A stretch of 31,802 bases of DNA from Gryganskiella cystojenkinii (GCA_015852425.1 JAAAIG010000345.1:5383-37184), one strand, 5' to 3'; numbered from the stretch's first letter, positions 19,011 through 30,662 are shown. The notes: a model not told the origin generated them from the sequence alone. Numbers and translations: made by a program.

Positions 19011-21611
19011 TTATCGGTTCAACATCCTTCTCACATCGGCCTTCAATTGATCCGACTCACTCAGGGCCTGGTCCACAGATTTGGCCACGGTTGAGATACT
19101 CGACTTAGCCCTTGTTTGAGCCTCTTTACTAGCCGCTGTGACTACCGCATCCGGGACGCCGGCCTGAAGGGCTTGGTTACGGGCCGAGCCGATTGCAGAC
19201 GCTGCCATGTTCTTGGATCGAAGTGAAGTCTTGGACACTGCCGTGCTACCCATCGCACCAACTCCGGTCAAATTCGAGGGCAGTCCTGCAGCAATAGGCG
19301 TTCGAAGAGTTTGAGCCGCATGGAGTCGACTCGAGGGCGTGAGAGGTCCAGAAGATGATCCTGAGCGACCGATGCCTACACTGCCAATCAAGGAGCTGGC
19401 AAGGGATGCAGTTGTTGAAGAGATGGTTCCTGAGGAGGCTGAGGTGGCAGAACCACAGGATGCACTGCTTTGAGACAGCGATCGGTTCAAGAATGGTTTG
19501 ACGGATGACACCAGATCTGTGATGGTGGACGAGGGGGAAGAGTTGGTCACGTTGGCAGAGGCTAAAGGCACGGATCCGGTCGAGGACGATCGCACTTTGT
19601 TATCGAGGATATGTTGCTTCAATGCTGACGGAGTCATGGACTGGTCCGTCGTGGCATTGCCGAGTCCAGTCGCGACAGCAAGAGAGGCGCGCTTCTGAAC
19701 ACTGGAACGGGGCGAAGTTGTCGATGCTCCGTTGCCGGCGGCTGTGGGACCACTGTTGGCGGCTGAAGCCACCTCAAAGAGCAATTCCGAGCTGACACCC
19801 GAAGTGACAGCCTCGTGCAAATCGTTCGCGGCCTTGCGCCACTTGTCCTCCCAATAAATCGAGACTCGTCTCCACTTCTCGATCTGATTCTGAAGCTCGA
19901 GTTTCATGAAATCCTTCTCCATTCTCAGCTTGCGGTTCCAATCCTGGGCCTTGTACTTGTCGCCCCGTTCCCTATCGATCTGGTTGTTTTGCTCCTCCTG
20001 AATCTTTTCCAATAGGATACGGAATTCGGATCTCAAGGTCGTGACGGTGGGGGATTTGATGGGATCATTGTTGTTAAAAGACTTGATACCGAGGAGCATG
20101 GTACGGTAATGCGTCAACTGAGACTGCAGCTCGTTTGTCTGACGTTTGAGAGCATTGGCGAGAGCCTTGGCACCCATGGCTTGGACCTGGATATCCATGA
20201 AATGTTGGACGACTGTGTTGTAATCAAACAAGACCGACTCGAGTTCACGACGGATGGTTTTGAGCAGACCACCATCAACCTTGGCTGCGGCGAGTTGCTT
20301 CTGAGTTGTGATCAGGACACGGTCCTTGGCGTCAAATCGAGCCTTGACGACCTCGAGCTCTCGCTCAAACTTGGCATTCTTCTCGAGCAACTCTTTATGA
20401 AGCGCCTGGTACTTTGTAGACTCGATACGAGCGCGGTCGAGGGAGCCTTCGGCGGCGGTCAACTTGTCCTGGAGGTCATACTTCTTGAGCTCAAGAGACT
20501 CAGCCTGAGCCTCCGAGTTTGTCAATGCAACACGGACGTCGTGCAGGGTGACCTCAAAGGCCTCAATACGACGTTGAAGCAGCGAACACTCGACCTTGGA
20601 CATTTCAACCTCGTTCTTCAGCTTTTGGTTCTCCTTGACGAGCTCTTCCTTGGAGAGAGTCGAGACATCGGCCGAGGTACGATCGGACCCGTAATCACCA
20701 CTGGAACCCATCGTATCCTTGACCATGGCGGCAAGACGGGAACGATCCGATTCCAAGGAAGAGACTTGATCCATCAACCGCTTCCGTTCCTTGTCTGGTC
20801 TGGCGCCGTCGAGACCCTGTGCACCGCCAGCGAGCAAGACCGAAGTCGAGGTCGAGAGCAAAGAAAACTGAGCGGACTTTAGTCGGAGTCGGTTCTTGAG
20901 GAGCTTGAGTCGGTCCTGCTTTTGCGCCCAGAGATCGCGCTCCTTATCCAACATTGTGAATTTTTGTTCGATCCGTTTCTTTTCACTCTCGGTTTCCTCG
21001 AGCATCAACTTGAAGAGTTCCTTTTCGGCCTCGGCCTCTTCGAGTTGGTTCTGGAGGAGCTTTTTCTCCTTCAAGGGATCCTTGGCCTTTGCGACCAGTT
21101 CCTTGTTGGTCTTTTCCAAAGAAGCAATCTTTTCCTGGGTCTCTTTTTCCAACTCGAGACGAGCAGTCTCTGATTCGGAAAGTTGGGTCTTCATGCGTTT
21201 GTTTTCTTGTTCGACGAGGTTGAGTTTAGCATCCTGGATCCGTTTCTCGGCCATGACCCGTTCCCAATCCTGCATGATCTGTTCCCATTCCTCACTCTCA
21301 CGGACTTGAGGCGAATAAGTTGAGAGACGTTGATGTAATTTTTTTGTGACGGGTACATTGTCGTCCAGGAGAGTGGTGGTTGAAGTTGTGGTGGTGGTGG
21401 TAGTGGTGGAATCTTCATCATCAGGGTCTTCACCGTCCTTGAACGAGAACTTGATGTCACCATCAATTGGAGTTGCGGGCATGGAGGAGGTGGGCGTCCC
21501 CGAGGCAGGAGAAGAGGAGGACGACAAGGCACTGTGACCGTGAGCGAGTACGTCGTTACCAATGGCGGTTATATCGTCTGCCGCTGTCACTTCGGGAGTC
21601 TCGACAGTCAT
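19011..21611 (-). CDS. Long coiled-coil protein of unknown function
   Basis: An uninterrupted frame of 866 aa from the ATG at 21611-21609. The frame is open 62 codons further upstream. However, a tcccacag acceptor-like sequence ends 12 nt before this ATG, so the upstream part is probably a leader intron. Residues 1-100 are Ser/Thr/Pro/acidic-rich with a polyThr run (about 69-80). Residues about 105-595 are heptad-like and highly charged (for example LEKETQEKIASLEKTNKELV and KNRLRLKSAQF), predicting an extended coiled coil with short breaks. A conserved-looking segment near 560-600 contains WNRKLRMEKDFMKLELQNQ and YWEDKWRK. Residues 600-866 are Ser/Ala/Gly-rich and probably disordered, ending in a short charged helix. 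I do not recognise the family. A cytoskeletal, septum or vesicle-tether scaffold role would be typical of such architecture but is speculation. Confidence 0.82.
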   Translation of the reverse strand: MTVETPEVTAADDITAIGNDVLAHGHSALSSSSSPASGTPTSSMPATPIDGDIKFSFKDGEDPDDEDSTTTTTTTTSTTTLLDDNVPVTKKLHQRLSTYSPQVRESEEWEQIMQDWERVMAEKRIQDAKLNLVEQENKRMKTQLSESETARLELEKETQEKIASLEKTNKELVAKAKDPLKEKKLLQNQLEEAEAEKELFKLMLEETESEKKRIEQKFTMLDKERDLWAQKQDRLKLLKNRLRLKSAQFSLLSTSTSVLLAGGAQGLDGARPDKERKRLMDQVSSLESDRSRLAAMVKDTMGSSGDYGSDRTSADVSTLSKEELVKENQKLKNEVEMSKVECSLLQRRIEAFEVTLHDVRVALTNSEAQAESLELKKYDLQDKLTAAEGSLDRARIESTKYQALHKELLEKNAKFERELEVVKARFDAKDRVLITTQKQLAAAKVDGGLLKTIRRELESVLFDYNTVVQHFMDIQVQAMGAKALANALKRQTNELQSQLTHYRTMLLGIKSFNNNDPIKSPTVTTLRSEFRILLEKIQEEQNNQIDRERGDKYKAQDWNRKLRMEKDFMKLELQNQIEKWRRVSIYWEDKWRKAANDLHEAVTSGVSSELLFEVASAANSGPTAAGNGASTTSPRSSVQKRASLAVATGLGNATTDQSMTPSALKQHILDNKVRSSSTGSVPLASANVTNSSPSSTITDLVSSVKPFLNRSLSQSSASCGSATSASSGTISSTTASLASSLIGSVGIGRSGSSSGPLTPSSRLHAAQTLRTPIAAGLPSNLTGVGAMGSTAVSKTSLRSKNMAASAIGSARNQALQAGVPDAVVTAASKEAQTRAKSSISTVAKSVDQALSESDQLKADVRRMLNR

Positions 21612-22803
21612 TTTCAGGAGGTTCTGTGGGAGAGAGAGCAAGGGGGAGAAGTAAGAGGAAGAGGAAGGGGAGGAGCGAGTTTCTATTAGCATGGGGTGTA
21701 TGCCTCGTTTTTCGCCATTGTCAATCTCGTTTGAAAGAATGCCCTTGTCTGTTTCTCTTTTCAGGTACAAAACGGTTGTCCATTCTCCATCATTCACTCA
21801 ATCGTCTCGCGTGGTGTGTCATTGCAATTTCGTTCCTGAGTACCAAAAAATAAAAAGTGAAACAACGACAATCTCGACGCGCTGATTCCTTTCTCCCCCG
21901 ACCCTTTTGGTGTGAAGAAAGTCCTGTCTTCGAGTTCAAAGTTTTGGGAGAAAAAAGTAGGAAGGAGTCATTGTCGTCTTTTTTTTTCTTTTTTTGCTCA
22001 CATGAACCGTGAGCTCACCATGTCTTTTTACTCTTTTCTCGGGTCGAAATGTGCATTCTGCATTCTCAATCATCATCTTGAGGACGTTACCTGTGAATGC
22101 AAAATGGGTATAGGACCGTCCAACTAAAACACGTAGGGTAAAAGTTCGTCCTTTGTGAGCTCGTGGATGAGAGGGGAGGAGAGAAGAAGAAAGGGGGGGG
22201 ACAGATGGCGAAAAGGTGAAAAGCAAACAAAGAGACGAATGGAGATGATGAGAGAGGAGGACGAGAAGGAGAAGGAACAGAACGAAAGAAGATAAAAAAA
22301 ATAGAGAGCACCAAAAACAACAACAAAATAACGGTGTGTGTTCGTCTGCACTGAGAGGCGAAATAAAAGTTTAACCAACAGAGTTTTCATGTTCGTTCTT
22401 TCCAACCTTTCTTCTTTTTCGCCACAAATTCATGGTTTGCTCTCTCTCTCCTTCACTCTCTCACCTTCTTTTGTAGCCGTACCTGACATGTGTCGCCCAT
22501 TTCTTCATCCCTTCATCCAACGCTAGTCAGCACCCACTTAGCAACAACCACCCGAGGTTTCCTTTCCACCACCCAGAGCACAAACCGTTTTCCTCGTTGC
22601 AATATTATATTCTGTGCTCCCTCAACACCCCCTCGCCCAACTCATCCACCAAACTCATTCGAAACACAAACACACAAACACAACTTTGTTCTTGTCTCTC
22701 CACAAGCGCGTTGCTGTTGTTTGTGCTCAGAGAAAAAAGAAAGAGTACAATATTTTTTTAACTCCTCCCGTACAACCCGCATATCCAACAAAAGCTGGGA
22801 GAA
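21612..22803. other. Intergenic region upstream of the coiled-coil gene
   Basis: Contains the leader/promoter of the minus-strand coiled-coil gene and, at the right, a C/A-rich plus-strand stretch from about 22490 that resembles a fungal leader for the candidate start at 22804. Minus-strand frames near 22087-22405 are translations of GA-rich sequence (Ser/Phe/Pro-rich) and are not supported. Confidence 0.5.
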
Positions 22804-23040
22804 ATGAGCTTTGGCATTGGAGGCCGTACCACGCCGGCGACAAATAAAAAGAAGGAAGAAACAAGATTTGGAGTTGGTAAGTCTTTCATGCTACGGTGTG
22901 CCGCATAAGGTCTTGCATGCGCGACTATAGGAGAAGTGGCAAAGTGGCTTTCCAACCCTTGGAACAGAGAAAGGACTGACAATTCGCGACTAAGGACTGC
23001 AAGAGGATCCAGGGGACCCAGTGTGAGCAAATCATGTTGA
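22804..23040 (+). CDS. Candidate small gene or gene remnant (2 exons, tentative)
   Basis: The ATG at 22804 follows a C/A-rich leader-like stretch and opens MSFGIGGRTTPATNKKK, ending in a good donor (gttg|gtaagt at 22877). A 54-nt intron to the acceptor actatag at 22930 would give exon 2 at 22931-23040 and a 60-aa basic protein. Unspliced, the frame stops after 34 codons. An aataaa lies at about 23109-23114. The start and donor look authentic, but the proposed intron is about half the usual length here and exon 2 has no recognisable feature. It may therefore be the first exon of a gene whose remainder was lost next to the OPT duplication. A 117-codon minus-strand frame overlaps it and cannot be excluded. 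Confidence 0.3.
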
Positions 23041-23241
23041 ATCAGTTCAGTAAGCGACAGACAGGTCCACGCATTGAGATCGATTATTATTCGAGTGTGG
23101 CAAGTGTACAATAAACTGACATTTTTAAATCAATATATTGTCTTTTGAAGAAGTATTACAGAGGACGTAGATAGTGAGAAGGGAACAAGAGGTATACTAG
23201 CGAAAGCGCTTATCCCTTGGAGCAAGACGACAAGATATTCT

Positions 23242-25534
23242 TTAAGCCTTGGGGGGAACAACGGGGAGAGGGATAAGAGGACTGCTCTCGAGGGGGCAGA
23301 GGTCTCCGCGGGTACCCCACCATTCAACCATCTCGACACCACGAATGGTGAAAATAAAGAAGGACGCGAGGACCATGAAGGCCGTACCTGAGTCAAAGGC
23401 CGCGGACATGACGTAGGTATAACGGAGGTGCCATTGAGGATGGTAACGACGGGCATAGAACTGGAAGCAGAAACCGAGTGCCAACCAGTTGGTGTAATGG
23501 TAAGCTTGAGCAGGGGGCATCATACCGGTCGCGGCCAACAAAACAGGGATATGGATGAAATCCAACCAGGTGTTGGGGAAACGCTTCTTGATGAAGTAGA
23601 AGGGAATGGGCAAGAGGAAACCAATGACGAAGAAGTAGTTGACGGCGTTGTAGATCGAAGTGGGGCCGAACATACGGTTAGGAGCAATGACACCCCAGAT
23701 GACCGAGGCAGAGTAGAAAGTACGGGCCGAGGGGCAGTTGAAATCCTTGCTCTCCATGGTGCAGATGTTATCTTGGGTGTTCAACAACCAGTTGGCAGTC
23801 AACAAGTTGGTCAAACCGGCGATGAGCGTTCCCATCAATTGAGCCCAGAACATAGCACGAGGGGGGACCTTCATGTAGTGACCGAGCTTGAGATCACCAG
23901 TGAACATCAAAGCCTGGGTCATGGAGATATAACCAAGAGTCTTGAAGGTGACGTTAGCAATGGGACGACCGGGAAGGATGTAACCGATAACATACTCGGT
24001 AATAATGTTAAGACCAGGCTGCTGGTTGGTGACGGCCTGGATGAGACCGACGGGTAAGACAAAAACGACGGGGATGCAGATGCACAAGAGGACACCCCAC
24101 CAAGGCAGCTTGTAGTCCCAGACCTCGCAGGTGACAATGGCAAGGGCAGTCATGACGATGAAGAGGGCAAAGTACCACCAATCAGGAACCTCAGGGTAAG
24201 CTTGCATGAGCTTGTGGTGAATATCCTCAGAGTGCTCACGGGATTGCTTCCACTGGGCAACCAACTTGTGGCGATGATACAACCAGGTGTGAGTCACCAT
24301 GGAGGCGAGACCGGCGAAACCGATACCATAAGTCAAAGCAAAGAAGGTTGAGATACGGAGAGGACCATAGGCAGCATACTTCACCTCGTCGAGGACGTTG
24401 TTAGTCATGATCTCCTTGGTGACATATTTGGTACCATCGACCTTGAACAAAGAAGCGGTCAAGATGGGAAAACGCTGTGCATCCCACAAGTTGGTATAAT
24501 AGGCAATGGGGACCATGACCCAGGCAATAAGGAAGAACCCCATACCGATGTTGACCTGAGCCCACCAGGGGATAACCAAAGGAGAGGTCAAGAAGCCGAC
24601 AATGTTGTTCCAGTCCAGGGAAATGGCACCGACACCGAGACCGGAAGCACCACCGACCTGAGAGAGAACCACGCTCTTGGGGTTGATCCAGCAGACCCAA
24701 GCAATCGACGAGATGACAGGAAAGAGAAAACCGGGGATCCAGGCATAACAGAACATACCGAAAGCGGCCACACAAAAGAACTTGTAACGGGACCACTGAC
24801 CATTCTGCAGGTTCTCGTTTTCATGAAGGGTGTTGAAGAGCGCGACTTGAACCAAGTTGGCGGGCCAGATCATGGCAGCGGGGTAGACAAGGTAACGACG
24901 GAGGACACCGGCCATACCGTAACCGAGCATCTGGGTTGTGACAATAAGCAAGAAGTTGGCGAGGAAACCAAAATCCTCCTCGTAAAAGACCTTCTGGATA
25001 ACGGTGATATCGACAGCGTAGGCAGTGGAACCGGCGCAGTTGGCGGTAAGAGCGATCAAGACGTGCTCCTTGACGTTGAAGGGACCGGGGTTAAGACGAC
25101 CGGAGGGGAGGACACGAGCCATGAATCTTCCAATAGGGTAAGAAACCAACTGGATGACCAAAGTGGAGATGGTCATGGGATGGGAACGGAACCAGCTGTT
25201 AAAAGGAGGGAAAAGAAAGAAAGTAAAGGCAAACATAATGTGAGTAGGCCTTGTTGATATGAAGGAGGAGAATGGCAGGGGTGTTGCGGAGATGTGTATG
25301 GAATACTTACAAAAATTGGTTAAAGAAGGAAAGGAGAAGGGCAAAGAAGACGGCCATGACCCAGAAACGGAAGGTCATGACAGGGAGGGTGGGATCATCT
25401 TTGTTGGAGACGATGGCAGCGACTTCGGGGATTGGGGAGTTTTCCTCCTCCTCGAGAATGACGGACGAGCGTTCGATATCGAACTTCTCATCAACAAACT
25501 CTTTCTCAACAGGGTACTCCTGTTTGTCAGACAT
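23242..25534 (-). CDS. OPT family oligopeptide transporter, copy A (2 exons)
   Basis: Exons are 25534-25311 and 25195-23242 (minus strand), with a 115-nt intron (GTAAGT...CAG) splitting a Phe codon so that FFNQFF runs into WFRSHPMTI. The product is 725 aa. It is a proton-coupled oligopeptide transporter of the OPT superfamily, expected in the plasma membrane and importing small peptides (or peptide conjugates such as glutathione). Landmarks are the N-terminal family motif SPIPEVAAIVSNKDDP before the first helix, NQQPGLNIITEYVIGYILPG then RPIANVTFKTLGYISM (about 460-500), KLGHYMKVPPR, VIWGVIAPNRMFGP, and FVIGFLLPIPFYF with MMPPAQ near the end. Many hydrophobic segments span the chain. It has a tandem paralogue at 28134-30473 with the same intron position. 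The first cytosolic segment (residues 1-45) is acidic. Confidence 0.95.
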
Positions 25535-25638
25535 GGCGATAGGTGGAGGGTAGGAAGTACGGCGATGAAGGGGTGAGTGCCGATGTAAGAGGGGGGGAGG
25601 AGGAGATGGGTCAAGGAGAGCTGAGGATGGTTGGAGCT

Positions 25639-25665
25639 GTCAAGGACAAGGAATCAAAAAAAAAT
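25639..25665 (-). promoter_or_regulatory. Core-promoter block shared by both OPT genes (copy A)
   Basis: On the plus strand the block reads gtcaaggacaaggaatc followed by A9 and T. A near-identical block occurs at 30635-30662 before copy B. In each gene it sits about 20 bp downstream of the TATA box, so it probably covers the transcription start. Confidence 0.5.
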
Positions 25666-25683
25666 GTCGAGAGTTGGTCGTCC

Positions 25684-25690
25684 TTTTATA
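25684..25690 (-). promoter_or_regulatory. TATA box of OPT copy A
   Basis: TATAAAA on the minus strand, about 150 bp upstream of the ATG at 25534. Confidence 0.6.
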
Positions 25691-28133
25691 AGAGTCGCTT
25701 TCATTTCTTTCGAGCATCTCGCCGGCTGAGAATTTTGCCTTTTGCTCTATTGTCAAAGATGACAAGTTAATGGCCTCCGAGAGAGAAAGAATAATACGAA
25801 AAACAGAGGACCGTAAGATCAACAACGACGAAGTTCAAAGTCCAAAAAAAAAGTTCCCTGGAAGCGAGCCCTATTGAAGATCTGTTTTTCACATTCAATA
25901 TTGGTGGGAAACAATACTGTAGGAATATGAAGGATGATTCAGAGTGAAAAATAAATACAGTACTTTGATGGCGATTAGAATTGCAAGAGAAAATAAGTTT
26001 TTTTTCCCTTCTATGCTGAATAGGAGGTCAAGTTGATTTGATGATTATTGTGTAAAAAAAAAACTGTATAATAATTGGATCGTGCCTAGAACCAAACAAC
26101 AAGGCAAACAACATATACGTGCGGCGTTCCCGTTTTGTGTTTTCGATCAATCCAAAGGGTACTACGGTGCACAAGAAGTGGAGCCCAAAGAGACAATAAA
26201 TGAATAGTGAGAAATGGAAAATCCCCGGGAAAAGCGCGTGGTCAGTTGGGGTTTGTTGACCAATGAGCAGACGATACCGAGATTTCCTCAACAAAAAAAC
26301 ATAACGCACAAAAAAGGAACCTTCGACAAAATCTTTTTACTTTCAAGAAAGAGCAATTGCACAAAAAGCGTAAAATAAACAGGAGGAAGGGACTAACCAT
26401 CGGAGGGAAGAGGTCAGCGACAACGGGCAATTGGATCTTTGGGGGAGTATTGATAGACCAGTCCATACCTGCTGTTTTTTGTTGTTGTTCGGCGCTCTTC
26501 TTCTTCTCATCGTTCTCGTCTTTCCATTTTTTCAGGTCTACCCCTACTTTGTTTGTTTGTTTTTACGGTTTTGTACTTTATTTTGGCTTTTGACCTTTTG
26601 TTGTTGCGCGGAATTGGGCCTCTTGCAGTGTACGATCCGCTTTGGGGTCCCGATTTGCTCTCGCGAACAGAAAAAAAAAGGAAAAAGGTGAAGAACAATT
26701 TTGATTTAAAGGCCCACAGGCACTGGTAGGGTATATATTTGTGTTGGTTCTGGATCGCTCCATGGTCCACCATCATTATTTGTTGGTTGAATCGGGTCAA
26801 TGATTTTGTCCCACCGTCTCCAATCCAACACCTCAACGATCTGTTAACAGAAACTTTAAGGATGATCTCATTATTGGTGTCTTTTTTTTTTTCGTTTGTT
26901 TCCAATTTTTTCACACACTCTCATTCTCGTCTTGCTTTCCATTGGAAAAGGGTGGAAGAGATTAAGGCGGGAAGGGGAAGAACTCATTGATTGATCAGTC
27001 GAGAGAAAGATAAGCGATTAGTCTCTAAACTCCAGTACTAGCCAGGACCATTTGGAGGATGAAAAAACCGAAGACGAGTTCAATCCACAAAACACCGATG
27101 CTTAATTGTCTCGATGATCGTGAGCTTCTTAGTTTCTATTTTAATACCCATAAAAATCAGAGACGCTCGCAGAGAGAGATATTTGTACGAATCAGCGATT
27201 TTTTTGTTTCCTCTGAGCGAGAGTGCCTATTCACTAGCATAAGAGTGGAGGGAGGGAGGGAGGGAGGGCTTGAGAGACCACAAGACAGGAATGATATTTT
27301 GTCATTAACATAAGAGTTAAGGTCGATAATAACTCGAAAAGAGGGTGGTAAACCATGACTGAATGAGAAGACTAGATAAAAAGAGGAACATGAGTAAGGA
27401 TTCCATTGTAAAAATGAACCTTCAGCTTCAATTCAATTCTTCTTTTTAACTTGGACCCCTCATTCGTTGTTTCTTTGAGTCGCCAGGAGATGTCCAACAA
27501 GCTAATCAACGTCCCAAAGGAGAACGAGGGTGCTTTCCAAAAGAAGATGGCACCGGGGGAGCTGTACAATCGTAACCAAGTAACACTTTCGGAAGGAAGG
27601 ATAGAGTTGGACATCAGGCAGCGTCCCATTTTGAGGGCGAGGTGGGCGGATGGTCCATTGCTGTGTTGTTGGACAATTTGTGCGCATGGACCCGATAAAT
27701 CGACCAATTTGGGAGTGTGAGCGAGCGCGTTGAGTAAAACCCTTTTTTGTGTCTTCCCCGTGCTCTCACTGTTTTGTGAAAGGGCGAAAAAAGATCACAG
27801 GAACCACGGAACGACATCCGAACATTCCTCCCCAATCGCCGCCGTTTGCCTCTTTTTCTTTTCTTTTTTGCCCCATTTCGTTGCCCGTCTTTTGCCTTTC
27901 ATTTGTGATAAGCATTCATGCAAGGGTGTATGCAGAGATCTGATAGCAAAGAAAGTTGTGAGGGCGAATTTAAAAACGCAGGGCAAACGACTGCGTTTCT
28001 AAATTTGGTATATATACTATGAATACCTACATATATTTTTGAGGGCTGAGGACAAAGGGAAGATAGTGACACTATGTTGTTGTTGCTGTTGATATCATCC
28101 TTCAGGTGTTGTTTTTTTCATTCGCGCTTGTGC
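25691..28133. other. Long intergenic spacer between the tandem OPT genes
   Basis: About 2.4 kb of A/T-rich DNA without a supported gene. It holds the distal promoter of OPT copy A and the 3' flank of copy B. Overlapping frames of 60-135 codons lie on both strands around 26240-26910 and 27370-28000. They carry no domain, and several consist of Phe/Ser-rich translations of T-runs. A gggagg-type repeat lies at 27247-27268. Confidence 0.55.
27247..27268. repeat. GGGA microsatellite
   Basis: About five units of ggga in the spacer between the OPT genes. Confidence 0.85.
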
Positions 28134-30473
28134 CTACTCGTCAGGAGCCGGATAATAGGGCATGCCATCCTGGGGACAAAGGTCACCGCGGGTACCCCAC
28201 CACTCGACCATGTCCTTGCCACGGATACCAAAGATAAAGAAGGAGAGCAGGACCATAAAGGCGGTACCAGAATCTAAAGCGGCCGACAACACGTACGTGA
28301 ACCGTAGATGCCAATCGGGTCTATAACGGCGAGCAAAGAACTGGAAGACAAAGCCGAGCGCTATCCAGTTCGGGTACATGAACGGTTGCGCAGGGGGCAT
28401 CATGGCTGTGGCAGCCAACAGGACTGGGAGATGGACATACTCCCAGAACGTACCGGGGAAGACCTTCTTGAGGTAATAAAAGGGAATGGGTAAGACGAGA
28501 CCGATGATAAAGAAATAGTTGATAGCGTTGTACATTGACGAGGCACCAAACATGCGGTTAGGCGAGATGACACCCCAGATGACTGAGGCCGAGTAAAAAG
28601 TCGCGGCAGACGGGCAGTTGAAATCCTTGTTGGCCTTGGTACAAATACCGTCCTGGGTCCGCAGCAACCAATCCGCGGTGACCAAGTTGACGAGACCAGC
28701 AATGACAGTACCGACACACTGAGCCCAGAACATGGCACGAGGGGGAATCTTCATGTAATGACCGAGTTTGAGATCTCCGACAAAGATCATGGCCTGAGCC
28801 ATCGAGATATAACCCAGGGTCTTGAAGGTAACGTTGGCGATGGGACGACCGGGGAGAGCATAACCAATGACGTACTCGGTGATAATGTTCAGACCGGGCT
28901 GCTGGTTGGTGATGGCCTGGATGAGACCGACGGGGAGCGAGAAGAAGGCGGCGATAAAGATGGCCAAGAGGACACCCCACCAGGGCAACTTGTAGTCCCA
29001 AACCTCGCAAACAATGACAGCGACCACGGTCATGACAACAAACAGGGAAGCGTACCACCAATCGGGAACCTCTGGATAAGCCTGCATGAGCTTGTGGTGA
29101 ATGTCCTCTGAATGGTCACGAGATTGTTTCCATTGAGCGACCAACTTGTGACGATGGTACAACCAAGTATGCGTAATCATTGAAGAAAGCCCGGCAAAAC
29201 CGATACCGTAGGTCAAGGCAAAGAAGACCGAAAGACGAAGAGGACCATAGGCCTTATACTTGTTCTCGTCCAACATCGTGTCGGTCAAAATGGCATGAAC
29301 GTCGTAGGCGGCGCCATTGTCCTGGAACAGGGCCTGAGAAAAGATGGGGAACTTTTTGGCCTCCCAGAGGTTGGCATAGTAGGCAATCGGGACCATGATC
29401 CAAGTGATCAAGACGAAGCCGATCAAGATATTCACCTGAGCCCACCAGGGGACGATCAAGGGTGAGGTCAAGAAACCAGTGATGGTGTTCCAGTCAAAGG
29501 AAAGTGTCCCCACACCGAGACCCATAGGGCCCGTAACCTGAGTCAAGACCAAGTTACTGGGTTTCAACCAACAGATCCAGGCAAAGGCCGTAAGAACCGG
29601 GAAGAGGAAACCGGGGATCCAGGCATAAAAGAACATACCGATGGTCGCCACCATGAAGAACTTGTAGCGGGTCCATTGGCCCCGTTCAAGGCTCTCTTCT
29701 TGATGTAACGTGTTGAAGAGCGCGACTTGGACCAGGTTTGAGGGCCAGATCATGGCAGCGGGGTAGACAAGGTAACGGCGAAGGACACCGGCCATACCGT
29801 AACCCAACATCTGAGTGGTCAAGATGAGCAAGAAATTGGCACCGAAACCGAAATCCTGCAGGTAAAAGACCTTTTGGATGACGATGATATCGACGGCATA
29901 GGCAGTACCACCAGCGCAGTTAGCTGTGAGCGCGATCAAGACGTGCTCCTTGATGTTGAAAGGACCAGGGTTAAGACGGCCGGAGGGGAGGACCTTGGCC
30001 ATAAATTTTCCGACCGGGTACGCGAGCAGCTGGATAACTAAGGTACCAATGGTCATGGGGTGAGTACGGAACCAGCTGTGATGAGAGAAAAAGAGAAAAG
30101 CAGCAGAAAAAACATAGTGAGTCCAGCATGCTTATGGATGGATGGAAAATGGCAGTGCGATGTTGTTGGCGAAGGAATTGATAGACGGAGGGAGAAGGAG
30201 GTAGGTGTCGGAGAAGGCATGGACTTACAAGAACTGGTTGAAGAAGGAGAGGAGGACGGAAAAGAAAATGGCCATGACCCAGAAACGGAAGGTCATCACA
30301 GGAAGTGAGGGGTCATCCTTGTTGGAGACGATGGCAGCGACTTCCGGGATGGGAGAGTTCTCCTCTTCCTCAAGGACGACGGACGAGCGTTCGATGTCAT
30401 GTCTGTCATCGTCATAACGCTCATCCACAAACTCCTTTTCCGTCGGGTATTCCGACTTTTGTTCAGACGCCAT
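28134..30473 (-). CDS. OPT family oligopeptide transporter, copy B (2 exons)
   Basis: Exons are 30473-30229 and 30075-28134 (minus strand). A 153-nt intron lies at the same codon and phase as in copy A. The product is 728 aa. It carries the same OPT landmarks: SPIPEVAAIVSNKDDP, NQQPGLNIITEYVIGYALPG then RPIANVTFKTLGYISM, KLGHYMKIPPR, VIWGVISPNRMFGA and MMPPAQ. It is very similar to copy A along the whole length. Differences lie in the acidic N-terminus, where a short insertion rich in Asp (DERYDDDRHDIERSS) replaces DEKFDIERSS, in scattered loops, and in the C-terminal tail (QDGMPYYPAPDE). Expected role: proton-driven uptake of oligopeptides at the plasma membrane. The substrate split between the two copies is unknown. 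Confidence 0.95.
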
Positions 30474-30634
30474 AAGGGGGAATGTCTGTAGTATCTGGAT
30501 GTTATATGTTTTGGTGTGGGTATGGGGATATTTGGAAGAAAGGGTGCAGGAAAGAAGGCTCGTTGAAGACCGGGGGAAAGATGAAAAAGGGAGGGGGAAA
30601 TGGCGGAGACAGAGGAGGAAGGGACAATAAGGCG

Positions 30635-30662
30635 GTCGAGGACAACGGAACCAAAAAAAAAT
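30635..30662 (-). promoter_or_regulatory. Core-promoter block shared by both OPT genes (copy B)
   Basis: On the plus strand the block reads gtcgaggacaacggaacc followed by A9 and T, matching the block at 25639-25665 with a few substitutions and a 1-bp indel. It lies 22 bp downstream of the TATA box. Confidence 0.5.

Noticed and set aside
20109..20882. 257-codon plus-strand frame antisense to the coiled-coil gene
   Set aside because: Leu-rich antisense translation of Glu/Lys/Gln-rich coiled-coil codons, a common shadow.
23428..24057. 209-codon plus-strand frame antisense to OPT copy A
   Set aside because: Shadow of the transporter. Copy B has a partial equivalent, which follows from their shared coding sequence.
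26242..26466. Minus-strand frame starting MDWSINTPPKIQLP
   Set aside because: The first 24 residues look protein-like and end near a gttagt donor-like site, but no partner exon, promoter or family match was found. The rest is T-run translation.
27372..27720. Overlapping frames of about 90-110 codons on both strands in the OPT spacer
   Set aside because: Neither shows a recognisable domain, and both are open over the same bases, as expected by chance in a locally GC-richer patch.
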